64,000 nucleotides of DNA, from IMG/VR virus record IMGVR_UViG_3300024239_000013, positions 159,142 to 223,141 of that record; one strand, 5' to 3'. The notes below the pieces were generated by a model. It saw nothing but the letters and a program-made list of their open reading frames with translations. It searched no databases and had not been told where the DNA came from. The position numbers and the translations under genes are program-made. The DNA is from a virus. How positions within the stretch are numbered: the stretch's first letter is position 1; the number at the start of each line of letters is the position of its first letter. This document shows, in pieces, positions 15,237 through 24,761 of this stretch.

Positions 15237-16811
15237 ATGACAATAAATGATTTTATAAATAGCTCCGGAAGAGTTTCTTCTACCAAAAGTAATGAAAAAT
15301 GGGTATCTAAGAATTTTCCTGAAGATTTTGAAAAAATTAAGAACCATACGAAAAAAATAGGACTTATTCCAATTTCATTTTCAGAAGAAATATACCATTA
15401 TATAAATAATTTAAAAAAACCATACGTTTGTAAAGAATGCGGAATAAATAAACCTAAATTTAATGGTCTATTGAATGGTTATCAAGAATATTGCTCTTCT
15501 AAATGTTCCAATTCTTCAAAGGACGTTAAAAATAAAAAGAAGATCTCCTATGTAAAAAAATATGGAGTTGATAATCCTTCGAAATCAAAAGTAGTCATAG
15601 AAAAAATTCAAGAAACTTTCAATTCAAAATATGGAGGTAATCCATTAAAATTAGAATCATTTAGAAAAAAAATAGAAGAGACAAATATTGAAAGATATGG
15701 CGAAAAATCTCCAATGAAAAGGGGAAGCTTAATAAGAGAGAAAATAGAAGAAAGAAAAATTTCTGATTTTTTGAAAAAATATGAGCATCTAGAAATAATA
15801 GATTTCGAAAACAATAAAAATGGGGAAGTTATAATAAAATGTCAAAAATGTCAAAATGAATTCTCAATAAGTAAGTGGAATTTACATCAAAGAAATAAAT
15901 TTAACGTAAAAGGTGATATATGTACAATCTGTAATCCTATAGGAAACATAACGGAATCCAAAATAGAATTATTCATAGAGGATTTTCTAATTGAATCTAA
16001 TCTAAAATACGATAAGAATAACAGAAAGATAATCTCAGGAAAAGAAATAGACTTCTATGTGCCAGAAGCTAAAATTGGTATAGAGGTAAATGGATTATTT
16101 TGGCATTCTGATAAATTTAAGGAAAGCTATTATCATCTAAATAAAACCAAGGAAGCAGAAAGTAAGGGTATTCTATTAATTCACATTTTTGAAGACGAGA
16201 TCTTATATAAACCAGAAACGGTTAAATCTAGACTCAGATCCATATTTGGATTAAATGAAAATAGAATATTTGCAAGAAATTGTAAAATAAAAGAAATATC
16301 AAAAAAGGAATCAGGTAAGTTCATGAAGGAGAATCATTTACAGGGGAACGCAGGATGCAACGTTTCTTTTGGATTATATTATAATGAAAATCTAGTTTCA
16401 GTAATGACCTTCGGAGGTCTTAGAAAAAGTTTAGGATCTAATAATAAGAATGGACATTGGGAACTTATAAGATTTTGTAATAAGTCTAATACTAGTGTGA
16501 TCGGAGGTGCGTCCAAGTTATTTAATAAATTCATAGAAAAATACAAACCAGAAAATGTAATATCATACTGCGACAGAAGATGGTCAAATGGAGATTTTTA
16601 TACAAAAATAGGATTTACGCTTGATTCTGAAACAAAACCCAACTATTACTACTTTAAAAACGGTATAAGAGAATCCAGATTTAAATATAGAAAGGACGTT
16701 TTAGTTAAAATGGGATTTTCTCCAGATAAAAGTGAATCTGAAATTATGCTAGATAGAGGATATATGAGAATATATGATTGTGGTAGTTATAAGTTCAAAT
16801 GGATTTTTTAA
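15237..16811 (+). CDS. Homing endonuclease with Vsr-like (EDxHD) nuclease fold
   Basis: This plus-strand gene encodes 524 residues. The first half has zinc-ribbon-like Cys pairs (CKECGINKPKF, YCSSKC; later CQKCQNEF and CTIC) and repeated segments of the type YGVDNPSKSK, YGGNPLK and YGEKSPMKRG, which suggest DNA binding. The middle contains the nuclease core EIDFYVPEAKIGIEVNGLFW followed by HSD and IHIFEDE, as in the I-Bth0305I group related to very-short-patch repair endonucleases. The last part resembles the C-terminal domain often found in this family. It lies 109 bases from the 5' end of the polymerase fragment in opposite orientation and may have caused the polymerase split. It has its own bidirectional terminator. 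Confidence 0.75.
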   Translation: MTINDFINSSGRVSSTKSNEKWVSKNFPEDFEKIKNHTKKIGLIPISFSEEIYHYINNLKKPYVCKECGINKPKFNGLLNGYQEYCSSKCSNSSKDVKNKKKISYVKKYGVDNPSKSKVVIEKIQETFNSKYGGNPLKLESFRKKIEETNIERYGEKSPMKRGSLIREKIEERKISDFLKKYEHLEIIDFENNKNGEVIIKCQKCQNEFSISKWNLHQRNKFNVKGDICTICNPIGNITESKIELFIEDFLIESNLKYDKNNRKIISGKEIDFYVPEAKIGIEVNGLFWHSDKFKESYYHLNKTKEAESKGILLIHIFEDEILYKPETVKSRLRSIFGLNENRIFARNCKIKEISKKESGKFMKENHLQGNAGCNVSFGLYYNENLVSVMTFGGLRKSLGSNNKNGHWELIRFCNKSNTSVIGGASKLFNKFIEKYKPENVISYCDRRWSNGDFYTKIGFTLDSETKPNYYYFKNGIRESRFKYRKDVLVKMGFSPDKSESEIMLDRGYMRIYDCGSYKFKWIF

Positions 16812-16824
16812 TATGAAATTTAAT

Positions 16825-16862
16825 AAAAAAACCCAATCTACTTTTTTAGATTGGGTTTTTTT
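16825..16862. terminator. Bidirectional intrinsic terminator
   Basis: A perfect 16-bp stem (seven A, ACCCAATCTA core, and its complement) around CTTTTT lies between two convergent genes, the endonuclease at 15237-16811 and the clamp-like gene at 16880. A and T tracts on both sides allow it to stop transcription from either direction. Confidence 0.9.
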
Positions 16863-16879
16863 TATTTATATAGAGTTTT

Positions 16880-17650
16880 TTATTTTTCAACTAATCCTAT
16901 AGCAATCGAAGTAGAAGACTGTTCAGAAACTAAAACTAGTCTGTTTTCGTGAACATAAACCTGACATGTCTCTTGCTCCATATGTGATAATTGATTTTTG
17001 TAGATATTAGGTGAAGATGTAGAATTAGAATTCTCAAAAAGAATTTCAGAAGAACCTATATTCAATTTATAGTTGAAAGAATCACCAATGGCATGTACAC
17101 TTTTGTCGTTTACCTCAAAACAAAGAATCTCTTCCGAATTTGTTTCAAGTCCACATAAAGAAGTAACTGTACTAAAATCCGATTGATAAATTCTGAAATT
17201 CACATCATAATCTTCCTTAGAGTGAACTATATTTAAGATGCTATCTTCTACATAAGAAAGTAAGGAAAGATCAGCACATCTTAATTTAATGCTAAGTGAA
17301 GCTGAAACCAATTTGAGTTCATTAGCAACGCAAGATCCGTCCGATTTCGTCAGTGAAAATTCAATGAAAACCTCCTCTTCCGGTCTAAAGTGCTTAAATG
17401 CTTCTATTAGTCGGGTAACATCAACTATACCAATTTTTATACGATCGTCTTCTACTTCTTTCCAATCGATAACACCTTCTAATACATCATTTCTGACAAC
17501 GCTTGAAAATTTCATTACTGATTTATCAGGGGTGTGTACTTTAGAGAATAGACTTTCTTCAGTTAATTCCAAGATGACACTTCGATCAACTGCCTTCAGT
17601 CTTTTTAGAAACGTGATCAAATTTGGAATGCTTGTAATTCTTAATTTCAT
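16880..17650 (-). CDS. Probable sliding-clamp-like protein
   Basis: The ATG at 17650 gives 256 residues beginning MKLRITSIPNLITFLKRL; an upstream TTG at 17680 is less likely. The pattern of short helices and many amphipathic beta strands, and the length, fit the two-domain repeat of phage sliding clamps such as T4 gp45 (228 residues). No diagnostic motif exists for this family, so the call is tentative. It follows the topoisomerase subunit gene by 39 bases in the same transcript, and a replication role would fit. Clamps hold the polymerase on DNA and, in T4, activate late transcription. Confidence 0.4.
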   Translation of the reverse strand: MKLRITSIPNLITFLKRLKAVDRSVILELTEESLFSKVHTPDKSVMKFSSVVRNDVLEGVIDWKEVEDDRIKIGIVDVTRLIEAFKHFRPEEEVFIEFSLTKSDGSCVANELKLVSASLSIKLRCADLSLLSYVEDSILNIVHSKEDYDVNFRIYQSDFSTVTSLCGLETNSEEILCFEVNDKSVHAIGDSFNYKLNIGSSEILFENSNSTSSPNIYKNQLSHMEQETCQVYVHENRLVLVSEQSSTSIAIGLVEK

Positions 17651-17689
17651 TTTTTTTAAATTGTTTAATATTCTAGTCAATTTTTCTTT

Positions 17690-19096
17690 TTAAATTTCAT
17701 CTTCTTCTGAATTTTCCTCAACAATTTCATCTTCCTCAACAACTTGGAAAATCTCTATTCCATCGGATTGGGTCGGCTCAAATAATGCAGTGTTTGTAAA
17801 TTTGGTATTTTTCCCCTTAGGCATTTTTTGGATTTCCTTCATTTTGCTCTTATAGAGTCTTTCTTGTTCTTTTATTTCCTTCTTAACTTTAGCAATTTTT
17901 TTCTTTAACTCTTGTATATCAATTTGAGTTTGCTTAATGTGCTCTATGCTAAGTTTTACTGCTTCTATTCTTTGAAGTCTAGAGGATATCCACGATTCAT
18001 ATTCTCCTAAGAATTCTAAGATCTCGTCATTTTTCCTTTTCTTAGCAACCATAAAATTTAAAAATTTCAATTTAGCCTCTAAGAAAGCAAGTTCTCTCGA
18101 ATAGTCTAATTCGTCTCTAATTAGTCTTTTTAGCTTGACATATTCTAAATGACCTCTAAAATGATCTAGATACTCCTTGACAGAACTGAATTCCATAACA
18201 TTCCCATCCTTTACAAAAATAACGTCTTCCTTTACTATTATTTTTGATAATTTAGAAATTATATTACACATATCTCTAAATGCATCAGGACTCGATATTC
18301 CTCTAAGAGAAACTAGCAAATCACACTTACTCTGTGATCTATTTTCTATTCTGTAATCATGACCGCTTCTCTCTAGCTTATCTTCTAACTTATTAATAAA
18401 ACTATCGTATCTCATAACAGGAGGAAGATCAAAAATTCGAATTATTTTTTTATTTTGATCTATTTCCATACCACTTTCTATTAACCAGGTATTTTCCTCG
18501 TTCATGTATTTAGTGATTTTTCCTGAAAAGTCCTTAAAATATGGTTTTAATAACTTTGGAGTTCCTTTTAAATATTCCACTACATCTTCATATTTCCTAG
18601 GAAGTATATTACTTCTATATCCAACTGCTATACCAACAACATGTGTCAGAAGTCCAAGTGGAAATTCTACATGAATCCAATCGTGACCACCCTCACTATT
18701 TTTTTCATTAAGATCGTAATTTTTAGATATAATCTCTTTGATTTTTTGGTTAATCTTAACAGACGTATATCTAGGTGCTGAAGGACTCGGATTAACCGGG
18801 GATCCAAAAAATCCATCACCTTCTAATATACCATACGAACACCCAAAAGGTCTGGCAAGTTTAGATATTGCTCCAGCTAGAGAGGAATCTCCATGGTGAT
18901 ATAACCCTGTTTTTATAACCTCACCAACCAAACCAACTGTTTTATTAAATTTACTTGGAGAATTTTCTAATATTAATCTTTGAACCGGGGTTAAAGCATC
19001 ATAAAAATTTGGAATTCCCCTACTTTGTAAAACGTACAGAGCATATGTTCTGTATTGCGTGTTTATCTGATCTGATATGTTTAATTGATTATTCAT
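17690..19096 (-). CDS. 52: DNA topoisomerase II medium subunit (gp52-like)
   Basis: This 468-residue protein is the DNA-cleaving subunit of a type IIA topoisomerase. It shows IPNFYDALTPVQRLIL, then GLYHHGDSSLAGAI, the GDGFFGSP segment and SAPRYTSVKI with the catalytic Tyr110 that forms the covalent link to DNA. A long coiled coil follows between about residues 310 and 430 (the gate arm), and the tail is acidic (EEDEIVEENSEEDE). The length is close to T4 gp52 (about 440). It works with the ATPase subunit encoded at 22031-23818. Confidence 0.93.
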   Translation of the reverse strand: MNNQLNISDQINTQYRTYALYVLQSRGIPNFYDALTPVQRLILENSPSKFNKTVGLVGEVIKTGLYHHGDSSLAGAISKLARPFGCSYGILEGDGFFGSPVNPSPSAPRYTSVKINQKIKEIISKNYDLNEKNSEGGHDWIHVEFPLGLLTHVVGIAVGYRSNILPRKYEDVVEYLKGTPKLLKPYFKDFSGKITKYMNEENTWLIESGMEIDQNKKIIRIFDLPPVMRYDSFINKLEDKLERSGHDYRIENRSQSKCDLLVSLRGISSPDAFRDMCNIISKLSKIIVKEDVIFVKDGNVMEFSSVKEYLDHFRGHLEYVKLKRLIRDELDYSRELAFLEAKLKFLNFMVAKKRKNDEILEFLGEYESWISSRLQRIEAVKLSIEHIKQTQIDIQELKKKIAKVKKEIKEQERLYKSKMKEIQKMPKGKNTKFTNTALFEPTQSDGIEIFQVVEEDEIVEENSEEDEI

Positions 19097-19111
19097 TATT
19101 TTATGTTACCT

Positions 19112-19423
19112 TTATTTTCTTAGAAAAATAATCACTGATTCTATAATTACCCCGACACTACTTTGAAGAAATGGAAATATTAAATAATTAATAAAAGGAT
19201 CAGATGTTACCCAAGGTAAGATAGATCCAAGAACACCATCATGTGTAAGGTATCCAAAAATTAAAAATCCAGCCCAGAATCCTAGACATCTTATACAACT
19301 TAATAAATTCCCAAGAATCGGGAATTTTACCAATGTCCACCTTCTAGGTTTATCTAATATAGACCCGTTCACAATACCGGAAGTTATTGTCCATCCGATA
19401 AATAATAAAAATAATATTTCCAT
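19112..19423 (-). CDS. Small membrane protein, DUF1360-like
   Basis: The ATG at 19423 gives 103 residues with three hydrophobic segments: an N-terminal one (ILFLLFIGWTITSGIV), one around CIRCLGFWAGFLIFGYL and one at the C-terminus (VGVIIESVIIFL). The C-x-R-C-x-G-F-W-x-G signature is that of DUF1360-type phage and bacterial membrane proteins of unknown function. The start lies one base after the dnaJ stop, so translation is coupled. A TTG at 19432 is an alternative start inside dnaJ. Confidence 0.65.
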   Translation of the reverse strand: MEILFLLFIGWTITSGIVNGSILDKPRRWTLVKFPILGNLLSCIRCLGFWAGFLIFGYLTHDGVLGSILPWVTSDPFINYLIFPFLQSSVGVIIESVIIFLRK

Positions 19424-19424
19424 A

Positions 19425-20462
19425 TTAATCAAAATAATCTAATGCTTTAATTTGTTCTTCTGTTAAATTTTCTGGTATCATTATGTGGATTTTTACCAGG
19501 ATGTCACCAGTACCAAATCCATTGAATTCCGGTAGACCCTTTGAATGAAGTCTTAATGTTTTACCTGGAGAAGTTCCAGGAGGTATTCTTATCCTCAATA
19601 GAGATCCCTTTAAATCTGGTAATTCTAGATCTGATCCAAGACAAGCTTCTTTAAATGTAAGAAATTTATTATGGATTAGATTTATTCCATCTCTAACATA
19701 AACGGGATGCACATATTCTTCTATAATTACAACTAAATCCCCAGGGTTGGATGGCATTTTTGCCCAATCTCCCTTACCTACAACTAGATACGAAACCCCA
19801 CTAATGGATCCTTTAGGAATACTAACATCTATTTCCTCTTCTTTTTTAACCGTACCTGTCCCAGAACAATGTCTACAATGAACCTTTGGTATGCTTCCTG
19901 CTCCTTTACAAGTTCCACAAACTTCTTGCATTACAACCTCGCCAAAAGAATGATGTACTGTTTTATTAACTCTTCCAAGACCACCACAATTTGGACAATT
20001 GGAGATTTCTGCATTGTGAGCACCAGTACCTTTGCACGGATCGCATATAACTCTACGATTAACCTTAATTCTCTTAACCGCCCCCTTCATCATCTCTTCC
20101 AGAGTTATGCTAACATAGGCATTTATATTTCTTCCTTTGTTTATCATCGGTTCGTATGCTTCTCTTTTTCCATTAAAGAAGGATGAAAAGTCCCCACTTT
20201 GAAAAGGATTGGCTCCTCTGAAAGCATCTCTGAATAGATCCTCAAAAGGATTAGATCCACCAGAGAAAGTGTTTGGATTGTCATATTTAGATTTTTTTGC
20301 AGGATCTGATAGAATTTCATAAGCCTCAGCAATCTCTTTAAATTTATCCTCGCTTCCACTTTTGTCCGGATGGTGTTTTACAGCTAATTTCCTGTATGCT
20401 TTTTTAATCTCCTCAGGAGAAGAGTTTCTAGAAACTCCTAATATTTTGTAGTAATCTTTCAT
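19425..20462 (-). CDS. dnaJ: Chaperone DnaJ (Hsp40)
   Basis: The 345-residue protein has the full type I Hsp40 layout. The J domain at residues 1-65 contains VKHHPDKSG, which stimulates Hsp70 ATPase. A Gly/Phe region ([15 protein letters not shown]) follows, and then four CxxCxGxG-type zinc repeats between about 135 and 205 ([32 protein letters not shown]). The C-terminal substrate-binding domains complete it. It presumably partners the phage DnaK encoded at 36661-38538. A complete phage-encoded DnaJ is uncommon; T4 relies on its own gp31 and host chaperones. Confidence 0.95.
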   Translation of the reverse strand: MKDYYKILGVSRNSSPEEIKKAYRKLAVKHHPDKSGSEDKFKEIAEAYEILSDPAKKSKYDNPNTFSGGSNPFEDLFRDAFRGANPFQSGDFSSFFNGKREAYEPMINKGRNINAYVSITLEEMMKGAVKRIKVNRRVICDPCKGTGAHNAEISNCPNCGGLGRVNKTVHHSFGEVVMQEVCGTCKGAGSIPKVHCRHCSGTGTVKKEEEIDVSIPKGSISGVSYLVVGKGDWAKMPSNPGDLVVIIEEYVHPVYVRDGINLIHNKFLTFKEACLGSDLELPDLKGSLLRIRIPPGTSPGKTLRLHSKGLPEFNGFGTGDILVKIHIMIPENLTEEQIKALDYFD

Positions 20463-20818
20463 TGTTCAAAATTGATTCCAAATATATCCTTTATTCTTAT
20501 TACACCCTCGGAAGGGTCAAGTTTATCTCTATCCCTCCATCTTTCCTTGAGCTTCTGAGATAGATCCAATACTTCTTTACAGATTTCATATTTCTCTAAA
20601 TCCTCCCAGTATGAAAGAGTTCTTTTAACAAAACTGTCGATTTGATTCTCACTATCGAAAATATAGAGGAAATCTATAGTTTGTTCTCTCAGAGAATCTA
20701 GGAAAATGTCCTGTATGGCTCTTTCTATATGTTTTTTTAGAATATTATACTGTGGATGCTTTTCTGGTTCTTCGTAACCCCCACTAAAAAAATACTCGCT
20801 GTTATTAAAGCTTTCCAT
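20459..20818 (-). CDS. Hypothetical protein, 119 aa
   Basis: A charged, mostly helical protein beginning [20 protein letters not shown]. No family was recognised. Its stop overlaps the dnaJ start (ATGA-type overlap of four bases), so it is translationally coupled to dnaJ. The next gene upstream ends one base before its start. The three genes between 19425 and 21047 form one tight unit. Confidence 0.6.
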   Translation of the reverse strand: MESFNNSEYFFSGGYEEPEKHPQYNILKKHIERAIQDIFLDSLREQTIDFLYIFDSENQIDSFVKRTLSYWEDLEKYEICKEVLDLSQKLKERWRDRDKLDPSEGVIRIKDIFGINFEQ

Positions 20819-20819
20819 A

Positions 20820-21047
20820 CTATTTTATTTCCTCTAGTTTAGATTTTATAGAATAAAAATATTTTGTATCAAATAACTCCAAAAAATCACCTACAAGAGA
20901 ATCTACAGTTTCCTTTCCATAATTCTCTACCAAATAGTCATATCTAACAGAAGCTTCTATTCCTCTATCTATATTGTATTTAATCTGAGTATTTTCTGGA
21001 CCATTTAACGATTTTTCAAAATCTTCTATTTCTTTACTATTTTCCAT
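20820..21047 (-). CDS. Hypothetical acidic protein, 75 aa
   Basis: A short acidic protein beginning MENSKEIEDFEKSLNGPENT with a helical C-terminal half. No family was recognised. It is packed between uvdE and the 119-residue gene, with one-digit spacing on both sides. The two small proteins have similar helical and acidic character but no clear common motif. Confidence 0.55.
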   Translation of the reverse strand: MENSKEIEDFEKSLNGPENTQIKYNIDRGIEASVRYDYLVENYGKETVDSLVGDFLELFDTKYFYSIKSKLEEIK

Positions 21048-21056
21048 ATTAAAAAA

Positions 21057-21971
21057 TTATTTTTTTTCTAAAAATTTCAAAAGAGCTTTGTCTTTCATTT
21101 TTACTTCGAATTCTATATCGTGATTTAGTCCATAAGTTTCAACACTTTCCCATATCCAATCAGTATGAGCAACCTCTTTTGCTGAACTGTCCTCGTAAAT
21201 TTTTTTAGATTCTGAATAATGAGTTATAGCTGGTATGTCTTCTGGCCAAGTAGAAAGACAAAGTTCTAGAGCTTGTCTTTCGTCAAGATGTGATGGGTTG
21301 CATTGATTATGTAAATAATCAAAAGTGACAGGGATTCCAATTTTATTATATATCAAATGGTATAAATCATAGGCTGTGTACTGGGACTTTTTATCATCAA
21401 CTTCAACAACCAGTCTTTTTTTAGCTGATTCTGAAAGTCTTTCAAAATTCAAACAGAATCTTTCCGCAGCTTCTTCTTTTGTTGGTTTGGTTGTATTTAC
21501 GTGAATGTTTATTGGATAAAATGTGGTTTTGTCAAGATCCATTAAATCGAATATTTCTGCATGTTGATTTAATTCCTTTATGGCTTTTTCAACGACGTCT
21601 GGATTATTAGAAGCTAAAACGCTATATGGCGAAGGGTGAAATGTGATTCTTTGATTTGTTCTTTTTACAAAGTCTCCGCAAGATTTTAAAATTAAGGAAA
21701 TCTGATTATAGTCGGGTAGATCACTTATCTCGTATTCTGAAGACCAAGGAAATATATCACTTGACATTCTATACATTCTTATATTGTTATCATCATTCCA
21801 CTCTAAAACTCTTCTGAGATCGGTAACATTCTTTAAAGCAAGTTCGGATGCATATTCCAGACCTCTTTCCAGAAATGTTTTTTTAACCATTCCTCTATTA
21901 GTAGTTACTTTATCTTTACCTTCCGAAAGAGTCAGATTTATACAGCAATAACCGTATCTTCTATCCATCAT
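21057..21971 (-). CDS. uvdE: UV damage endonuclease (UvdE)
   Basis: The 304-residue protein is a TIM-barrel endonuclease that nicks DNA 5' to UV photoproducts. Family features visible are RYGYCCINLTLS at the start, RMYRMSSDIFPWSSEYE, TFHPSPYSVL with metal-binding His, HVNTTKPTKEEAAERF, VVEVDDKKSQY, FDYLHNQCNPS and the C-terminal THYSES. All line up in the expected order and the length is normal. The phage could use it to repair its own DNA in sunlit water. It begins a transcript that leads into dnaJ and topoisomerase genes. Confidence 0.9.
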   Translation of the reverse strand: MMDRRYGYCCINLTLSEGKDKVTTNRGMVKKTFLERGLEYASELALKNVTDLRRVLEWNDDNNIRMYRMSSDIFPWSSEYEISDLPDYNQISLILKSCGDFVKRTNQRITFHPSPYSVLASNNPDVVEKAIKELNQHAEIFDLMDLDKTTFYPINIHVNTTKPTKEEAAERFCLNFERLSESAKKRLVVEVDDKKSQYTAYDLYHLIYNKIGIPVTFDYLHNQCNPSHLDERQALELCLSTWPEDIPAITHYSESKKIYEDSSAKEVAHTDWIWESVETYGLNHDIEFEVKMKDKALLKFLEKK

Positions 21972-22030
21972 TAATTTTTTAATTATTATATTCTACAAAT
22001 ATAAATAAAAATTTCGATATTAAAAAAAAA

Positions 22031-23818
22031 TTATTTCCCAGAACTTAACCATTTCTTTCTCTCATTAGCAGACTTACCAAAAGCCATCTCTAGATGTTTT
22101 TTAGTTTCATTGTCCTCCTTAAGAACTGTTATTTTTTTATTTTTCATAACATAATCCCAGTCCTCAAGAGAAAGAGAACCAAGTCCTTTAAGGTATCTAA
22201 CGTTTGATTTTTCACCCTTCCCTGAATTCTTTTTAAAATCTTCTAATGAATAATAATATTTTTTAACCCTGTCCCCTACTGTAACCAATGGGGTTTCTAG
22301 AAAATGGATTCTTCCTTGTTTAATCATCCAAGGAAACCACATATAAAAAAGATTTATTAATAGCGATGTAATGTGTGCACCGTCTGGGTCTTGATCAGTT
22401 GCTATAACGACTCTCTCAAAAGGACAAGCTAGATTCTGCCCTTCAGGGTCTAGATTTAAAATCTGCATAAGCTCTAAGATCTCTCTGTTTTCCGATAGAT
22501 CGGAAAGACTTCTTGCATTTTTAATTTTTCCCTTTAAAGCATATACACCATCTTTCTTGGGGTCTCTTTTTTGTAAAATAGATCCCATTGCACTTAGACC
22601 CTCTACTATAAATAGATTCTCAGCTTTTGTCGAAGTTGCAGGGAAGTATTTATTAGAATGCTTGATTCTGATAGATTTCTTCTCCCTTCTAATTTTTTTA
22701 AGCTCCGTGTCCTTTCTCCTATCATCTACTGATTTTTTTATTCTTTTAAATACGTCGCTCTTGAAAAATTTATTTAATGCAGAATCAAAGTTCCTCACTA
22801 TTGTAGGCTCTACTTCCTCCCTCTTAGAAACGAATTTAGTCTTATTTTGGTCACCAAATCTAACTATCTTAGGTGAGAGATTCAGAATGATTAAAGTGTC
22901 GTAAAAGTGGTGTCCTAGCGTGTCATCTAGCTGAATGTTTATCCTGTCTTGAATTATTTTTTGGTGGATTCCTGTACAAAGAGCACTATTCACAAAAGAG
23001 AAAGTTCCAGAATCTGGTTTTTTTTCCCAGATGAGAATTTCACCTATTGATGTTTTACTAGACCAATCTGGCTTTAGTTCAGATGATATATTTTCAGTCT
23101 TTCCGTCCCAAGTAAATTCAATCTTTAAAGAAGCTGTTTTTTCCTCAGTTTCTAAAACTCTTTTTTTCAAACAGAGATATGATTTAATTGTTGAATAATC
23201 CCATTTGGTATTATCAAAAACACTTGAATTTGGTATGAATGTAACGGTAGTACCTGTTTGTTTTGATTTTGGTTTATTTGTAATAATCGGTTTTTCTGAA
23301 ATGAATTTATTCCATGACTGTCTATAAATTTCTTTTGAATTAATGGTCTCGATTTGGAAGAATACTGAAAGTGCATTAACTAGGCTCACCCCCATTCCAT
23401 TAGTACCTACTATAGATTCACTTATATTATCGTTATCGAAATTCGAACCAGCTCTTAGCATAGATACTGCAGTTTCTATGTTACTCAATTTACTTTTTTT
23501 GTTTATGGCTGATCCATTAGTAAACCCATCTCCAGTATCAGTTATGCTTATTGAATTATGTTTAGAGTCAACTATAACAGAGATCTTTTTCATCGGAGTG
23601 GACATTCTCTTTGCTTCATCAACTGAATTAGCAAATACCTCATCAAATAATTTATACATTCCTATTGAATGTTCTCTTAAAACAGATTTAATAAAGCCGT
23701 CTCCGATTATAGGTAACGTTTCTTCTGATCTTTTTACTGAACCAACATACATGGTTGGTCTTTTTATAATGTGTTCAAAATCCGTAAGTACTTCAATGGT
23801 CTTATTAACTTTACTCAT
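22031..23818 (-). CDS. 39: DNA topoisomerase II large subunit (gp39/GyrB-like)
   Basis: This 595-residue protein is the ATPase subunit of the phage topoisomerase. GHKL ATPase motifs are RPTMYVGS, DEVFANSVDEA, DTGDGF and GTNGMGVSLVNALS. The TOPRIM domain shows FIVEGLSAMG with the metal-binding Glu and DQDPDGAHITSLL. In T4 the same functions are divided between gp39 and gp60, and the gp60 mRNA contains the classic 50-nt ribosomal bypass. Here a single gene encodes both parts without interruption. The partner subunit is encoded at 17690-19096. Confidence 0.93.
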   Translation of the reverse strand: MSKVNKTIEVLTDFEHIIKRPTMYVGSVKRSEETLPIIGDGFIKSVLREHSIGMYKLFDEVFANSVDEAKRMSTPMKKISVIVDSKHNSISITDTGDGFTNGSAINKKSKLSNIETAVSMLRAGSNFDNDNISESIVGTNGMGVSLVNALSVFFQIETINSKEIYRQSWNKFISEKPIITNKPKSKQTGTTVTFIPNSSVFDNTKWDYSTIKSYLCLKKRVLETEEKTASLKIEFTWDGKTENISSELKPDWSSKTSIGEILIWEKKPDSGTFSFVNSALCTGIHQKIIQDRINIQLDDTLGHHFYDTLIILNLSPKIVRFGDQNKTKFVSKREEVEPTIVRNFDSALNKFFKSDVFKRIKKSVDDRRKDTELKKIRREKKSIRIKHSNKYFPATSTKAENLFIVEGLSAMGSILQKRDPKKDGVYALKGKIKNARSLSDLSENREILELMQILNLDPEGQNLACPFERVVIATDQDPDGAHITSLLINLFYMWFPWMIKQGRIHFLETPLVTVGDRVKKYYYSLEDFKKNSGKGEKSNVRYLKGLGSLSLEDWDYVMKNKKITVLKEDNETKKHLEMAFGKSANERKKWLSSGK

Positions 23819-23872
23819 TCTTTAATATTATGTTTATTATTATATACAGATATTTTTAATTTGTTCTCAATA

Positions 23873-23898
23873 AAAAACCTCCAATATAGGAGGTTTTT
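23873..23898 (-). terminator. Intrinsic terminator
   Basis: AAAAACCTCC and GGAGGTTTTT form a 10-bp stem around AATATA, with T-rich sequence on both sides. It closes the transcript of the 23922-24137 gene just upstream of the topoisomerase gene. Confidence 0.85.
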
Positions 23899-23921
23899 AT
23901 ATATTTGGTATTTTTTTTTGG

Positions 23922-24137
23922 TTATTTATTAAAAACACTCGAAATAATTTCATCAACAAGATTAACATCATGTAATTCTTTCATCGTGTTATACAGGTCT
24001 AATCCAACTGTTTTATTTTCCACCTCAATATCATCTTTAATAATTGAGATCATAATCTTTGTATTACCATACAATTCTTTTAATTCTATTTCTCTAGACA
24101 ACAGTTCCTGTTTCTTTTTTTCTAAATTATTTTCCAT
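23922..24137 (-). CDS. Hypothetical coiled-coil protein, 71 aa
   Basis: The product starts MENNLEKKKQELLSREIELK, a charged amphipathic helix likely to form a coiled coil, and ends in a short mixed region. No family was recognised. It follows the 182-residue gene at 24166 by 28 bases and is closed by a strong terminator. Confidence 0.5.
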   Translation of the reverse strand: MENNLEKKKQELLSREIELKELYGNTKIMISIIKDDIEVENKTVGLDLYNTMKELHDVNLVDEIISSVFNK

Positions 24138-24165
24138 ATTTCCCTTAAATTTTATTATTTTTTAA

Positions 24166-24714
24166 TTAGTTTTTCGGGGTAAAATAGATCTCGAAAATTT
24201 GTTTAGGCTCAATGTAAGTCATATAATATTCTTCCATTTCTTTACTAGATTCAGCTTTTTTCTTATGAGAAACAGGTATACACATCACATAATCAACTCC
24301 GGTTTTATTGATTATTCCCTTAACTATAAATTCAGAATCTACGAAAATATTAATTTCGTCAGTGTATTCCTCGTCTTCTGGTCTGTCAGCTCTTTCTATT
24401 CTGCTTCCATAAATAGCATTTTTTCTAGCGGCCATTCTTTTTCTTTCCTTAGCAACTTCGTCTGCAACATAAGCTGGAGTTCTTTTTCCTTGAGAAGGTA
24501 TATCAGCCATAACTGTAATGGTTTCGATTTTTCCATTTTCTTGGTCATCTATAAATTTATCGATAACCGATATGATCTCAGGAACTTTTATCACCATAGC
24601 TGGTTTCATTCCAGGGTTTTTTACAAATTCAGGCTCATTATAAACTGGTATTCCCGCCTTTATTTCAAACTCATTAACCGGTGAATAGCTTTCAAATTCT
24701 AAAAGATGTTTCAT
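24166..24714 (-). CDS. Hypothetical protein with N-terminal LEFESYS motif
   Basis: The 182-residue product starts MKHLLEFESYSPVNEFEIK. The first eleven residues are almost the same as those of the otherwise different 104-residue protein at 11019-11333, so they look like a portable leader. The remaining part has a beta-rich C-terminal half (INIFVDSEFIVKGIINKTG). No family was recognised. A GATATATA box lies 23 bases upstream of the start. Confidence 0.6.
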   Translation of the reverse strand: MKHLLEFESYSPVNEFEIKAGIPVYNEPEFVKNPGMKPAMVIKVPEIISVIDKFIDDQENGKIETITVMADIPSQGKRTPAYVADEVAKERKRMAARKNAIYGSRIERADRPEDEEYTDEINIFVDSEFIVKGIINKTGVDYVMCIPVSHKKKAESSKEMEEYYMTYIEPKQIFEIYFTPKN

Positions 24715-24737
24715 TATTTAAAATATATTTTTTTTAC

Positions 24738-24745
24738 TATATATC
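24738..24745 (-). promoter_or_regulatory. Candidate GATATATA promoter box
   Basis: The minus strand reads TTTGGATATATAGTAAAA before the gene starting at 24714. It resembles the box before the GIY-YIG gene (TTTGGATATATAATC). Confidence 0.4.
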
Positions 24746-24761
24746 CAAATTAAGGATATTT

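Noticed and set aside
24199-24684. Plus-strand ORF of 161 codons
   Set aside because: It is a frame shadow of the 182-residue minus-strand gene, with composition typical of antisense frames (many Phe, Ser, Tyr).
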